Positions 6,717 through 18,494 of a DNA stretch of 64,000 nucleotides are shown piece after piece. The DNA comes from Streptosporangium sp. NBC_01755. Lineage in GTDB: Bacteria; Actinomycetota; Actinomycetes; Streptosporangiales; Streptosporangiaceae. Location of the stretch: the NCBI RefSeq assembly GCF_035917995.1, contig NZ_CP109131.1, forward strand, positions 7,192,001-7,256,000. The letters are read 5' to 3'. The translations under genes and the position numbers were made by a program. The notes under the pieces were generated by a model that saw only the letters and a list, made by a program, of their open reading frames with translations, ran no database searches and was not told where the DNA came from. Numbering within the stretch: the stretch's first letter is position 1; each line of letters opens with the position of its first letter.

Positions 6717-9218
6717 GTGAAGGCCGTCGTCATGGCGGGCGGGGAAGGGACACGGCTCCGGCCGATGACCGCGAACCAGCCCAAGCCTCTCCTGCCTGTG
6801 ATCAATCGGCCGATCATGGAGCACGTACTGCGCCTCCTGAAACGGCACGGTTTCACCGAGACGGTGGTCACCGTGCAGTTCCTGGCGGCGCTGGTCCGCA
6901 ATTACTTCGGTGACGGCGACGAGCTCGGCATGAGCCTGTACTACGCCACCGAGGACACGCCGCTCGGCACCGCGGGCAGCGTCAAGAACGCGGCGGACAG
7001 GCTCCGCGACGACCGCTTCCTGGTCATCTCCGGCGACGCGCTGACGGACATCGACCTGAGCGACATGATCCGCTTCCACCGCGAGAGCGGCGCGATGGTC
7101 ACCATCGGGCTCAAGCGCGTCCCCAACCCGCTGGAGTTCGGGATCGTCATCGTCGACGACCACGGGCGGGTGGAGCGCTTCCTGGAGAAACCCACCTGGG
7201 GCCAGGTCTTCTCCGACACCGTCAACACCGGCATCTACGTGATGGAACCCGAGGTACTCGACGAGATCGCGGCGGGGGAGTCCGTCGACTGGTCGGGAGA
7301 TGTGTTCCCCCGGCTGCTGGAGCGCGGAGCCCCGCTGTACGGGTACGTGGCCGACGGCTACTGGGAGGACGTCGGCAACCACGAGAGCTACCTCAAGGCC
7401 CAGGCCGACGTCCTGTCGGGCCGGGTCAAGGTCGACATCGACGCCTTCGAGGTCTCGCCGGGCGTCTGGGTGGCCGAGGGGGCCTCGGTCGACGCCGACG
7501 CCATCCTCAAGGGCCCCCTCTACGTCGGCGACTACGCCAAGGTCGAGGCGGGGGCCGAGCTGCGCGAGTACACCGTGCTGGGCAGCAACGCGGTGGTCAG
7601 GGAGGGAGCCTTCCTGCACCGCGCGGTCGTCCACGACAACGTGTACGTCGGGCCCGGCGCCCACCTGCGCGGCTGCGTGATCGGCAAGAACACCGACCTG
7701 ATGACGGCGGCCAGGGTCGAGGAGGGCGCCGTCATCGGCGACGAGTGCATCATCGAGGCCGAGGCGTACATCTCCTCCGGGGTCAAGATCTACCCGTTCA
7801 AGACCATCGAGGCCGGGGCGGTGATCAACAACAGCGTCATCTGGGAGCCGCGTGCCCAGCGCAACCTGTTCGGTCCCCGAGGAGTCTCGGGGCTGGTCAA
7901 CGTGGAGATCACCCCCGAGCTGTGCGTGCGGCTCGCCAGCGCCTACGCCACCACCCTGAAGAAGGGGGCCTCGGTCATCACCTCCCGCGACTCCTCCCGC
8001 GCCGCGCGGGCGCTGAAACGGGCCGTGATCAGCGCCCTCAACGCCAGCGCGATCAACGTGCTCGACCTGGAGGCGTCCCCGCTCCCCGTGGCGCGCTTCC
8101 ACACCGCCAGGGAGAACGCCGTCGGCGGCATCGCGCTGCGCACCACCCCCGGTGACCCGCAGAGCGTCGACATCGTCTTCATGGACGAGCACGGCGCGGA
8201 CCTGTCACCGCCGGCCCAGCGCAAGCTGGACCGGGTCTTCTCCCGGCAGGAGTTCCGCCGCGCCTTCCCCGGTGAGATCGCCGAGCTGAGCTTCCCCGCC
8301 AGGGCGGTGGAGGACTACACGCACGAACTGCTACGCCTGATCGACATCAGCGGGGTCCGCGACGCCGACATGAAGGTCGTGGTCGACTGCGCGGGAGGCA
8401 CCTCCTCGCTGGTGCTGCCCAGCCTGCTCGGCCGGGTCGGGGTGGACGTGCTGACCGTCAACAACCGGCTGGACGACGCCTCGCCCACCGAGACCCTCGC
8501 CGAGCGCCGCCGCGACCTGCAGCGCCTGTCCGAGCTCGTCAGCTCCTCCAGGGCGGCCTTCGGCGTGCGCTTCGACCCGGTGGGGGAGCGGGTCGCGCTG
8601 GTGGACGAGATGGGCCAGCTGATCAGCGAGGAGCGCGCCCTGCTGGTGGTGCTCGACCTGGTCGCGGCCGAGCGCCGCGGCGGCAGGGTGGCACTGCCGG
8701 TCACCACCACCCGGGTGGCCGAGCAGGTCTGCAGGTTCCACGGGGTTCAGGCCGAGTGGACGTCCACCGCGATCGACGCGCTCACCGCCTCCGCCAGGGG
8801 TCCAGAGATGATCTTTGCGGCCGACGGGCGCGGCGGTTTCATCGTGCCCGAGTTCGGCCCCACGGTGGACGGCCTGGCGGTGTTCCTGCGCCTGCTCGGC
8901 CTGGTCGCCAGGACCCGGCTCTCGCTCAGCCAGATCGACGCCAGGATCCCCGAGGCCAAGCTGCTGCGCCGTACCGTGCCGACCCCGTGGGCGGCCAAGG
9001 GGGCGGTGATGCGCTCGGTCATCGAGGCCGCCGAGCATCACCGCATCGATACCACCGACGGGGTGCGGGTCGTCGCGGAGGACGGCAGCTGGACCCTGGT
9101 GCTGCCCGATCCGACCGAGGCGGTCACCCACCTGTGGGCCGAGGGGTTCGACGTCGACTCCGCGCAGACCCTGATCGAGCGCTGGGCGCGGGTGGTGGAG
9201 GAGGCCGCCGGCGGTTGA
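6717..9218 (+). CDS. sugar-phosphate nucleotidyltransferase / phosphomannomutase-like fusion
   Basis: The 833-residue protein begins with a nucleotidyltransferase domain (residues 1–235: VVMAGGEGTRLRPMT, KPLLPV, GDALTDIDL, DGYWEDVGN). A left-handed beta-helix of hexapeptide repeats follows (about 250–370). The last 450 residues resemble a phosphohexomutase (VDCAGGTSSLVLPSL, FAADGRGGFIVPEFG). The fusion is common in Actinobacteria and is usually annotated as mannose-1-phosphate guanylyltransferase. The mutase part lacks the TASHNP phosphoserine loop, where the sequence reads VITSRDSSRAARALKRAV, so it is probably not a working mutase. It would supply GDP- or other NDP-sugars for cell wall glycans. 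Confidence 0.85.
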   Translation: MKAVVMAGGEGTRLRPMTANQPKPLLPVINRPIMEHVLRLLKRHGFTETVVTVQFLAALVRNYFGDGDELGMSLYYATEDTPLGTAGSVKNAADRLRDDRFLVISGDALTDIDLSDMIRFHRESGAMVTIGLKRVPNPLEFGIVIVDDHGRVERFLEKPTWGQVFSDTVNTGIYVMEPEVLDEIAAGESVDWSGDVFPRLLERGAPLYGYVADGYWEDVGNHESYLKAQADVLSGRVKVDIDAFEVSPGVWVAEGASVDADAILKGPLYVGDYAKVEAGAELREYTVLGSNAVVREGAFLHRAVVHDNVYVGPGAHLRGCVIGKNTDLMTAARVEEGAVIGDECIIEAEAYISSGVKIYPFKTIEAGAVINNSVIWEPRAQRNLFGPRGVSGLVNVEITPELCVRLASAYATTLKKGASVITSRDSSRAARALKRAVISALNASAINVLDLEASPLPVARFHTARENAVGGIALRTTPGDPQSVDIVFMDEHGADLSPPAQRKLDRVFSRQEFRRAFPGEIAELSFPARAVEDYTHELLRLIDISGVRDADMKVVVDCAGGTSSLVLPSLLGRVGVDVLTVNNRLDDASPTETLAERRRDLQRLSELVSSSRAAFGVRFDPVGERVALVDEMGQLISEERALLVVLDLVAAERRGGRVALPVTTTRVAEQVCRFHGVQAEWTSTAIDALTASARGPEMIFAADGRGGFIVPEFGPTVDGLAVFLRLLGLVARTRLSLSQIDARIPEAKLLRRTVPTPWAAKGAVMRSVIEAAEHHRIDTTDGVRVVAEDGSWTLVLPDPTEAVTHLWAEGFDVDSAQTLIERWARVVEEAAGG

Positions 9219-9445
9219 GGCGGCCTGTGCGACAAATACAGCGCGGCGCCATGGACCAGGGGCAGCGTCCCCTGTAACTTTGTCACCGACCGTACCCGCG
9301 GTTCAGCGTCAACCTTGACCTTCGCGCCTCATCGCTGTATGTTGCGGCATTCGCAGTCCGAGAAAACACTTGAGAAGCGAAGAAGCGAGGCGCGCATCAC
9401 TGAGCACCGTTGCCGCGTCTTCGCGGTAGGAGGCCGAGCCGATCG

Positions 9446-9958
9446 ATGCCGAGCGTCTACTGCACGCAGTGCGGTCATGCCAATCCTGAGGATGCCCGTT
9501 TCTGTTCACGATGCGGGTCGCCGCTTACCAGGTCCGACACCCCCGGAGACAGCACATCGACAATCTCCCTCTCCGGGATCGAGGCCTACGAGGCGGAGAC
9601 CGGTGAGACGCTTCTCGCCGAGCGGCAGGCCGTCGAGCAGTTGCCGGCCGGTAGCGCGTTGCTGGTCGCGATGCGCGGCCCCAACGCCGGCAGCCGGTTC
9701 CTGCTCGACAGCGACCTCACCACCGTGGGCCGCCACCCCGAGAGCGACATCTTCCTCGACGACATCACGGTCTCGCGCCGCCACGTGGAGTTCTACCGGC
9801 GCGGCGGCGGGGTCTTCACGGTCCGTGACGTCGGTAGCCTGAACGGCACGTACGTCAATCGTGAGCGCATAGAGGAGGTCCCGCTGTACGGCGGGGACGA
9901 GGTGCAGATCGGCAAGTTCCGCCTCGTCTTCCTCACCCGCGGTGCCGCTGGAGGATGA
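9446..9958 (+). CDS. garA: FHA-domain protein, GarA/OdhI type with N-terminal zinc ribbon
   Basis: The 170-residue product opens with a double CxxC zinc ribbon (YCTQCGHANPEDARFCSRCG). It then has a Ser/Thr-rich stretch DSTSTISLSG in the place where GarA carries its PknB/PknG phosphorylation site. The FHA domain covers about residues 75–165 (TTVGRHPESDIFLDDITVSR, RHVEF, GSLNGTYVN). GarA controls 2-oxoglutarate dehydrogenase and glutamate metabolism through its phosphorylation state. Position in the garA–ftsR–nuclease–merR–gcv order supports orthology. Start ATG 9446 has an AGGAGG 12 nt upstream. The stop overlaps the next start by ATGA. Confidence 0.85.
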   Translation: MPSVYCTQCGHANPEDARFCSRCGSPLTRSDTPGDSTSTISLSGIEAYEAETGETLLAERQAVEQLPAGSALLVAMRGPNAGSRFLLDSDLTTVGRHPESDIFLDDITVSRRHVEFYRRGGGVFTVRDVGSLNGTYVNRERIEEVPLYGGDEVQIGKFRLVFLTRGAAGG

Positions 9959-10635
9959 TGAGCTCGCAGGCCGCTCGTGCGCACATGAGCATCGGGGAGG
10001 TGCTCGCTCTCCTGCAGGGCGAGTTCCCCGATGTCAGCATCTCCAAGATTCGCTTCCTGGAGGGCGAGGGGCTGATCGAGCCGGAACGCAGTCCCTCCGG
10101 CTACCGCAAGTTCAGCTACGCCGACGTCGAGCGGCTCCGCTACATCCTCAGCGAGCAGCGTGATCGCTACCTGCCGCTGCGCGTGATCAAGGATCATCTG
10201 GAGGCGGCCGACCGGGAGGAGCGTCCGGCCGCCCGGCCACGCGCCGTCCCCGACGACGCGCCCCCCGAGGTCCGCCTCACCCGTGAGGAGTTCCTCGCCG
10301 CCGCCGAGCTCGACGAGGAGACCCTCACGGAGCTGGAGGACTACGGTCTCCTGGCCGCCGTGGCCCGCTACTACGACGCCGAGGCGCTGATCGTGGCCCG
10401 CAGCGTCGGAGCCCTGGCCGCCTTCGGCTTGCGCGCCCGCCACCTGCGGGCGGTCAAGGCCGCCGCGGAACGCGAGGCGGGGCTGGTGGAGCAGGCCGTC
10501 GCCCCGCTGCTGCGCCGTCGCGGCCCCGGCGCGATCGACCAGGCAGACGAGACGGCGAGGGAGATTTCCGGCCTGATGCTGGAATTGCACGCCTCACTGT
10601 TGCGTTCCGGAGTCCGTGGGGCACTGGGCCGGTGA
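9955..10635 (+). CDS. ftsR: MerR-family transcriptional regulator FtsR
   Basis: The 226-residue product has a MerR winged helix at the N-terminus (MSIGEVLALLQGEFPDVSIS, KIRFLEGEGLIEPERSPSGY, RKFSYADVERLRYIL, YLPLRVIKDHLE). The C-terminal half (about 100–226) is typical of the FtsR/Rv1828 group and carries LTREEFLAAAELDEETLTEL. In Corynebacterium this regulator activates ftsZ. It overlaps garA by 4 nt, so translation is coupled. A proper effector-binding Cys is absent, as in the family. Confidence 0.88.
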   Translation: MMSSQAARAHMSIGEVLALLQGEFPDVSISKIRFLEGEGLIEPERSPSGYRKFSYADVERLRYILSEQRDRYLPLRVIKDHLEAADREERPAARPRAVPDDAPPEVRLTREEFLAAAELDEETLTELEDYGLLAAVARYYDAEALIVARSVGALAAFGLRARHLRAVKAAAEREAGLVEQAVAPLLRRRGPGAIDQADETAREISGLMLELHASLLRSGVRGALGR

Positions 10636-10714
10636 GAGCCTGACCAGGCACTCGTACCTCTACGGGTGTTACGTTGAACAAACCGGTCGGAATCCAGCGA
10701 AGACGGAGCAGCCC

Positions 10715-11185
10715 GTGTTGCAGATGGAGGTCGTGGGCGTTCGAGTTGAGATGCCCTCCAACCAGCCGATCGTCTTGTTGAAAGAGACGCATGGGGAGCG
10801 TTACCTACCTATCTGGATCGGCATGACGGAAGCCACGGCGATCGCCATGGCCCAGGCCGAGGAACCACCACCTCGGCCACTCACCCATGACCTGTTCCGG
10901 GACGTGCTCGAAGGACTCGGAGTCAGGTTGAGCACTGTCAACATCGTCGCTTTACGCGATGGCATCTTCTTCGCGGATCTCGTGTTCTCGAACGGGGTCG
11001 AGGTGAGCGCGCGGCCTTCCGACTCGATCGCCTTGGCACTTCGTACCGGCGCACGTATCTTCGCGAGTGAGGATGTGGTCCGGGAGGCGGGGGTCATCAT
11101 CCCCGACGACCAGGAGGACGAGGTGGAGAAGTTCAGGGAGTTCCTTGACACGATCACGCCCGAGGACTTCGGCCGCGCGGGGTAG
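10715..11185 (+). CDS. bifunctional nuclease family protein (DUF151)
   Basis: The 156-residue product has the DUF151 core: VVGVRVEMPSNQPIVLLKE, RYLPIWIGMTEATAIAMA, RPLTHDLFRDVLEGLG, and VSARPSDSIALALRTG. It is the counterpart of Rv1829 between the two MerR genes. A family member was shown to have RNase and DNase activity in plants; the bacterial role is unclear. GTG at 10715 follows GGAG by 6 nt. An upstream extension in the same frame has no similarity and was rejected. Confidence 0.88.
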   Translation: MLQMEVVGVRVEMPSNQPIVLLKETHGERYLPIWIGMTEATAIAMAQAEEPPPRPLTHDLFRDVLEGLGVRLSTVNIVALRDGIFFADLVFSNGVEVSARPSDSIALALRTGARIFASEDVVREAGVIIPDDQEDEVEKFREFLDTITPEDFGRAG

Positions 11186-11329
11186 GAATTTCGGTGCATT
11201 TACGCTTCACGACGCGCCGGGTGGGGTCGTTGACTGGACTTGGCCCCAGTCCTACGGTGCAAGTGAAACCCGCGGTCATGCGTAAACCCCCAGATCAGGC
11301 CGTGGGATGAGAGAAAGCCGGAGGTCCGC

Positions 11330-11950
11330 GTGGCGGTCAGCAGCGGCGAGGGTAGAAACGCCGACCAGGATGACCCGGAACGGCGCCAGTCGGCACGTCA
11401 GCGCGCGGGTGAAGAGGGTCTGCTGTTCGACGGGCAACCGGTGAAAGTGCCCGCCGACATCGGCTACAGGGGGCCGACGGCCTGTTCGGCGGCCGGAATC
11501 ACCTACCGGCAACTCGACTACTGGGCGCGCACCGGCCTGGTCGAACCCACCGTGAGAGCGGCCCACGGCTCCGGTTCCCAGCGGCTGTACGGCTTCCGTG
11601 ACATTCTGGTCCTCAAGGTTGTCAAGCGCCTTCTCGACACCGGCGTCTCCCTTCAGCAGATCCGCATCGCCGTGCAGCACCTGCGGGAGCGGGGTGTCAA
11701 CGATCTGGCCCAGATCACCCTGATGAGCGACGGGGTGAGCGTCTACGAGTGCACCTCGCCCGACGAGGTCATCGATCTGCTCCAGGGTGGCCAGGGAGTC
11801 TTCGGTATCGCGCTGGGACGGGTGTGGCAGGAGGTGGAGGGCTCTCTTGCGGATCTTCCCGGCGAACGCGCGGAGTTGGGCGGGGGCCCTTTAGACGATC
11901 ATCAGGCCGATGAGTTGGCCCGCCGTCGCCGAGTACGACGAACCGGGTAA
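11330..11950 (+). CDS. MerR-family transcriptional regulator, Rv1830/McdR type
   Basis: The 206-residue regulator has a disordered acidic N-terminus followed by a MerR helix-turn-helix (ACSAAGITYRQLDYWARTGL, VEPTVR, GSQRLYGFRDILVLKVVKRL). The C-terminal part includes GVSLQQIRIAVQHLRERGV and SVYECTSPDEVIDLLQGGQG. It is the second MerR of the conserved garA cluster; mycobacterial members affect growth and cell division genes. GTG 11330 has GGAGG 5 nt upstream. The gene ends about 25 nt before the riboswitch region of gcvP. Confidence 0.87.
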   Translation: MAVSSGEGRNADQDDPERRQSARQRAGEEGLLFDGQPVKVPADIGYRGPTACSAAGITYRQLDYWARTGLVEPTVRAAHGSGSQRLYGFRDILVLKVVKRLLDTGVSLQQIRIAVQHLRERGVNDLAQITLMSDGVSVYECTSPDEVIDLLQGGQGVFGIALGRVWQEVEGSLADLPGERAELGGGPLDDHQADELARRRRVRRTG

Positions 11951-11972
11951 ACTCGGACTCGCCACTGACCCT

Positions 11973-12187
11973 GTGCGGGAGAGACCCCGGCACGATCGGG
12001 GCGCCGAAGGAGCAACCTCCCCGGAATCTCTCAGGCACCCTGTACCGCACGGACGAGGCAACTCTGGAAAGCAGGCGCGCCCGCCAGGTGCGTCTCACCG
12101 ACGGTGCAAGCCTCCCGGCAAGGGCAGGTGAAGCTCTCAGGTCGCGACCACGTGATGACAGTCGTGATGACAGAGGGGGAGACCCGG
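11973..12187 (+). ncRNA. tandem glycine riboswitch upstream of gcvP
   Basis: Two consecutive aptamer-like units are visible. The first (11973–12076) has the conserved strings GCGGGAGAGAC, GCGCCGAAGGAGCAA, ATCTCTCAGGCACC and ACTCTGGAAAGC in the correct order. The second (12078–12187) has ACCGACGGTGCAAGCC, GAAGCTCTCAGGTC and ATGACAGAGGGGGAGAC. This is the classical two-aptamer layout. Glycine binding normally turns on glycine cleavage genes, which matches the gene 50 nt downstream. A false long frame starting at 12088 runs through the second aptamer into gcvP. Confidence 0.93.
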
Positions 12188-12237
12188 CATACGCCCGCGC
12201 CCAGCGCCGGTCTCCACCCCGCCCTGAGAGGCTTCCC

Positions 12238-15093
<2,856 letters not shown>

Positions 15094-15208
15094 TCCTCTC
15101 CGCGGCCCGCATCTCGCGAGAACCGCGTATCCGTAGGGAATGCGGGAGGACGGACGGCGCCCCGAGTGGTTAGGCTCGGGGCGTCTCCGTATCCGGGAAG
15201 GACCCTGC

Positions 15209-15991
15209 ATGCCTGAGGTGGACACCCGTCCCTTGGACACCGCGCGAAGACTGGCCGAGTCCGGCGACCTCGACGGCGCCGCCGTGATCTTCGCGGAGCT
15301 GGCCGCCGACCCCGACGAGCCCGATCGGGCACAGGCGGCGGTGGGCCTCGCCGTGGTGCGACAGGAGCGCGGAGACGTGCCGGGCTCCCGCGCGGCCGCG
15401 CGCACCGCGCTGGCGACGGGGCACCCGGAGTTCGCCGCCCAGGCCGCCTGCCTGCTCGCGGGGAGCTTCGAAAGGGAGGGGCTGGCCGACCAGGCCCGCG
15501 CCGCCTGGCAGGCCGCGCTGGGCGTCGGCCACCCCGCCTACGTCCCGTCGGCGCACATGGCCCTCGCCAGGCTCGCCACGGGCGCGGAGGAGGCCGAGCG
15601 GTCGTTGCGTGACGCGCTGGCCACCGGCGACCCGGAGATCGCCCCACGTGCCGCTCAGCGGCTGGCGGAGGCGTTCATCGAGGAGGGGGAGCCCGAAGAG
15701 GCCGCCCAGGTGCTGCTGGAGGCGCTCTCGGTACCGGACGTGGCCGAGGTGCCGAGGCTACGGGTGATGCTCGGCATCGCTCACCTGGAGCTGGCGTGCG
15801 CCGAGTTCTCCGGCGCGATCGAGGAGGGCGGCGACGTCGAGACCGGCGCGCTGGCCATCGAGCTGCTGGCCCGCACGTTCCCGCTCAGAGGGCGCGTCGA
15901 GGACGCCGAGCGCGTGTGGCGCTACGGCCTTGACAGCGCCGACGCCGACCTCGCCGCTGAGGTCCGCCTCCGCCGGGGCCGTGACGTCTGA
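15209..15991 (+). CDS. tetratricopeptide-repeat protein
   Basis: The 260-residue soluble protein is built of helical repeats rich in Ala, Leu, Arg and Glu, with paired helices such as TARRLAESGDLDGAAVIFAE, AACLLAGSFEREGLADQARA, and AAQRLAEAFIEEGEPEEAAQ. They have the spacing of Sel1/TPR units; about seven can be counted. There is no signal peptide or catalytic motif. It most likely serves in protein contacts. ATG 15209 is preceded by GGAAGGA at about 7 nt. It follows gcvP at 115 nt with its own ribosome site. Confidence 0.7.
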   Translation: MPEVDTRPLDTARRLAESGDLDGAAVIFAELAADPDEPDRAQAAVGLAVVRQERGDVPGSRAAARTALATGHPEFAAQAACLLAGSFEREGLADQARAAWQAALGVGHPAYVPSAHMALARLATGAEEAERSLRDALATGDPEIAPRAAQRLAEAFIEEGEPEEAAQVLLEALSVPDVAEVPRLRVMLGIAHLELACAEFSGAIEEGGDVETGALAIELLARTFPLRGRVEDAERVWRYGLDSADADLAAEVRLRRGRDV

Positions 15992-16020
15992 ACCCCGTGG
16001 AGCGCGGGCGGGGACGGGCG

Positions 16021-16386
16021 TCAGTCGCGCTCTCGCCAGCGGCTCAGGGCGTGGGCGAAGTTGATCGCGATGATGCCTCCCCAGGCCAGCAGCAGCCCGG
16101 CGGTGCCCGCCTCGGCCGCTGCGATGGCGGTCAGCGGGATGCCGATGCCCATCGAACCGAGCGCGATCGGGATCGAGGGGTTCCCGGTCCTGCGGGGCCG
16201 CGTCCGAGGCATCTCGGCGACGTGCCCCCCGGCGGCGTACATCTCGGCGCGCACCCGTTGGGCGATGGTCGCGTCGAGGCGCGACACGAACGACTCGATG
16301 AGGGCGGTCTCGTAATCCGGGCCGAGATCACGGCGGGCCTCGACGGTGGCGCGCATGTCCTGGCGGATATCTTGGTAATCCTGCAC
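16021..16386 (-). CDS. small membrane protein of an actinobacterial family
   Basis: The roughly 121-residue product begins with a charged helix (QDYQDIRQDMRATVEARRDL, GPDYETALIESFVSRLDATI) that resembles the cytoplasmic N-terminus of many actinobacterial two-TM proteins. It ends in two hydrophobic segments, IPLTAIAAAEAGTAGLLLAW and GGIIAINFAHALS, before a basic tail. GTG at 16386 is chosen since the charged helix starts there and a GGAGGAG lies about 12 nt upstream. A longer frame would overlap the divergent gene at 16442. Function unknown. Confidence 0.65.
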   Translation of the reverse strand: MQDYQDIRQDMRATVEARRDLGPDYETALIESFVSRLDATIAQRVRAEMYAAGGHVAEMPRTRPRRTGNPSIPIALGSMGIGIPLTAIAAAEAGTAGLLLAWGGIIAINFAHALSRWRERD

Positions 16387-16441
16387 CCCTCGATTGTTCT
16401 CCTCCGCCGGCCGCCCGGCATCAGTCGTTAGGACGAGATCC

Positions 16442-17092
16442 GTGTCCGTCTCCAAGCCCATGCCCCTCGCGGGCGCCGTTCCGCCCCTGGAGATCGCGAC
16501 TCCGCACGGTCCGGCCCTGGTGGAGATCGACGAGGTGGCCTCGCCGCGCTTCCTGCTGGTGCTCACCCACGGCTCGGCCGGGGGAGTGGACGCCCCCGAC
16601 CTGCTGGCCGTACGGGACGCCGCGACGGCGATCGGCGGGACCGTCGCGCGGGTGCTCCAGCCGTTCAGGATGCGCGGCGCCCGCGCGCCGGGCTCGGCGG
16701 CCAGGCAGGACGAGGCGTGGGAGACGCTGGTGGCCGCCCTGCGTGAGCGCTACCCGGGGCTGCCGTTGGTACAGGGCGGGAGGAGTAACGGGGCCAGGGT
16801 CGCCTGCCGTACGGCCCGGCGGGTCGAGGCCCGCGCGGTCGTCGCGCTGGCCTTCCCGCTGCACCCGCCGGGCAAGCCGGAGCGGTCACGCGCCGGGGAG
16901 CTGCGCGCGGCGGGTGTGGATGTGCTGGTGGTGAACGGAGACCGTGACCCGTTCGGCGTGCCCGAAGCGGCGGATGCCGCGCGCCTGGTGGTGCTGCCGG
17001 GGCAGGGCCACGACCTCGGAAAGGACCCCGCCAGGGTGGGCGAGGTGGTCGCCGAATGGCTCGACGCGAGGATGCGGCCGGGTCCGATGTGA
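16442..17092 (+). CDS. alpha/beta hydrolase of the KANL3/Tex30 type
   Basis: The 216-residue product has an alpha/beta-hydrolase layout: FLLVLTHGSAGGVDAPDLLA at the first strand and oxyanion loop, LVQGGRSNGARVACRTA as the nucleophile elbow (GRSNG, Ser nucleophile), VLVVNGDRDPFGVPEAAD as the acid strand, and LPGQGHDLGKDP with the putative catalytic His. This set is typical of the KANL3/Tex30 family of predicted hydrolases. Substrate unknown. GTG 16442 or ATG 16460 may be the start. Confidence 0.75.
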   Translation: MSVSKPMPLAGAVPPLEIATPHGPALVEIDEVASPRFLLVLTHGSAGGVDAPDLLAVRDAATAIGGTVARVLQPFRMRGARAPGSAARQDEAWETLVAALRERYPGLPLVQGGRSNGARVACRTARRVEARAVVALAFPLHPPGKPERSRAGELRAAGVDVLVVNGDRDPFGVPEAADAARLVVLPGQGHDLGKDPARVGEVVAEWLDARMRPGPM

Positions 17093-17109
17093 GTTCGGCG
17101 TGAGTGCCG

Positions 17110-17301
17110 TCAGGCGACGCCGGCCAGTGGCCGGTGTGGCTCGATGACGGCGCCGTCGGGGAGGAGCTCGCCGGTGTCTTCGAACAGCACCACACCGTTG
17201 CAGAGCAGGCTCCAGCCCTGCTCGGGGTGGGCCGCCATGGTGCGGGCGGCTTCGCGGTCCAGCGCGTCAGCGGACGGACAGGACGGCTCGTGCGGGCACA
17301 T
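17110..17301 (-). CDS. DUF5999 small protein
   Basis: The 63-residue product starts MCPHEPSCPSADALDREAAR and continues with HPEQGWSLLCNGVVLFEDTG and ELLPDGAVIEPHRPLA. This is the full pattern of the DUF5999 family found across Streptomyces and relatives, where three Cys and two His could bind a metal. ATG 17301 has GGAGG 7 nt upstream, which fixes the start; a longer frame to 17478 has no family similarity. Function is unknown. Confidence 0.85.
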   Translation of the reverse strand: MCPHEPSCPSADALDREAARTMAAHPEQGWSLLCNGVVLFEDTGELLPDGAVIEPHRPLAGVA

Positions 17302-17707
17302 CGGCGTGCCTCCGGATCTCTCGTGTCGGCTCGCCCTTGTCACGCCGGGCACGGGGCGGGCATCGGGCATCCGGCGGGCACCGTCACCGATGGGTTTCCG
17401 TTCCCACGCATGACGGGGGGACGAGCATCTGAATGTTGACATGTGGCCATGCGGGCTCTGGCGGAGCCAGGATCGCATATCAAGCAGGTCAAGTGTGCGA
17501 TCGATCGCACCTCGGCGACATAGCCCGTTAGGACTGTTTACGAACTGGTAGAGGACCAGTCCGTCAGGGCTTTATCAGGGGATGTGACCTATAACACAGC
17601 ATGCCTCATATAAGGATATTCGACCAAGGGCGACACGCCGCGCGTCGGGTAAACGATCGGTTACGGCTTTCTGACGTGCGCAGATACGGCTCTCTCGCCC
17701 TTGCCGT
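17302..17707. other. non-coding region
   Basis: About 400 bases without a convincing gene. The part from 17500 to 17680 is AT-richer (ATATAAGGATATTCG near 17610) and may hold promoters or the transcription end of the TetR gene, whose stop lies at 17708. No repeat or hairpin of note was seen. Confidence 0.5.
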
Positions 17708-18295
17708 CTATCGCGCGCCCAGGCCGGCCAGGAGTGCGCCCAGTCCGTGCTCGAAATCGGCGTCCGCCCCTGGGCTGCCGCCTCCCCTCGAAGGCGGGCG
17801 CCAGGGCTCGTCCTCGTCGCCGGAAGGCTCGGCCCAGCCCGACTGCTGCACCTCCACCGCCACCGCGCCGAAGACGTAGGCCCGCAGCGCCCTGACCGCT
17901 CCCGCCGCGTCGGCCAGCCCCGCGTCGGCCAGCTGGTCGGTCTGCTCCCTGATCGCGATCGCGGCCCGGCCCCTCGGGGGCTTGGTCAGGGCCAGCGCCA
18001 GCACCCCGGGGTGCTCCCTGAGTGCGGCGCGGCTCGCCCGGCACCAGGCCTTCGCGCTCTCCTGCCAGCTCTCGCCGGGCTCGGCGTGGACCGTGGTGAC
18101 ATGCTCGGCCAGCGCGTCCATGAGGGCGTCCTTGCCGCGCGGCAGGTGGTGGTAGATGGCCATCGCCTCCACCTGGAGCGCGTCGCCCAGCCGTCGCATG
18201 GTCAGGCGCCGGAGCCCCTGGCCGTCGGCGATGTGGAGGGCGGCGTCGATGATGCGCTCCCTGGAGAGCGGGACGGGTGGTCGCTTGGCAGGCAT
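17708..18295 (-). CDS. TetR/AcrR-family transcriptional regulator
   Basis: The 195-residue regulator has a TetR helix-turn-helix at residues 10–60 (SRERIIDAALHIADGQGLRR, LTMRRLGDALQVEAMAIYHH) and a C-terminal all-helical ligand domain of the TetR_C type (GVLALALTKPPRGR, AVRALRAYVFGAVAVEVQQS). The C-terminal tail is Gly/Pro/Asp rich. Its target is not clear: both flanking genes point the same or a convergent way, and no palindromic operator was recognised at 18296–18340. Confidence 0.85.
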   Translation of the reverse strand: MPAKRPPVPLSRERIIDAALHIADGQGLRRLTMRRLGDALQVEAMAIYHHLPRGKDALMDALAEHVTTVHAEPGESWQESAKAWCRASRAALREHPGVLALALTKPPRGRAAIAIREQTDQLADAGLADAAGAVRALRAYVFGAVAVEVQQSGWAEPSGDEDEPWRPPSRGGGSPGADADFEHGLGALLAGLGAR

Positions 18296-18494
18296 GGGGG
18301 CATCCTGCCACCGTTGACCTTACTACGTAAAGGAAGGCGCGCCGGGGAGATCGCTCCGTTTCGCGCGCGACCGGTACCCCGAGCCGGTCCCGGGTACGGC
18401 TGATGCCCGAGTACCTGAGGTGGGGGCGAACGGCGTAGGCTACGACCGGTGACCTGCCGGAGGCGACCCGGCGACCGGTGAGAGAGGGTAGAAG

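Noticed and set aside
6090..8192. 700-codon minus-strand frame opposite the nucleotidyltransferase fusion
   Set aside because: Composition is His/Asp/Gly-rich shadow sequence; the plus-strand protein is unmistakable.
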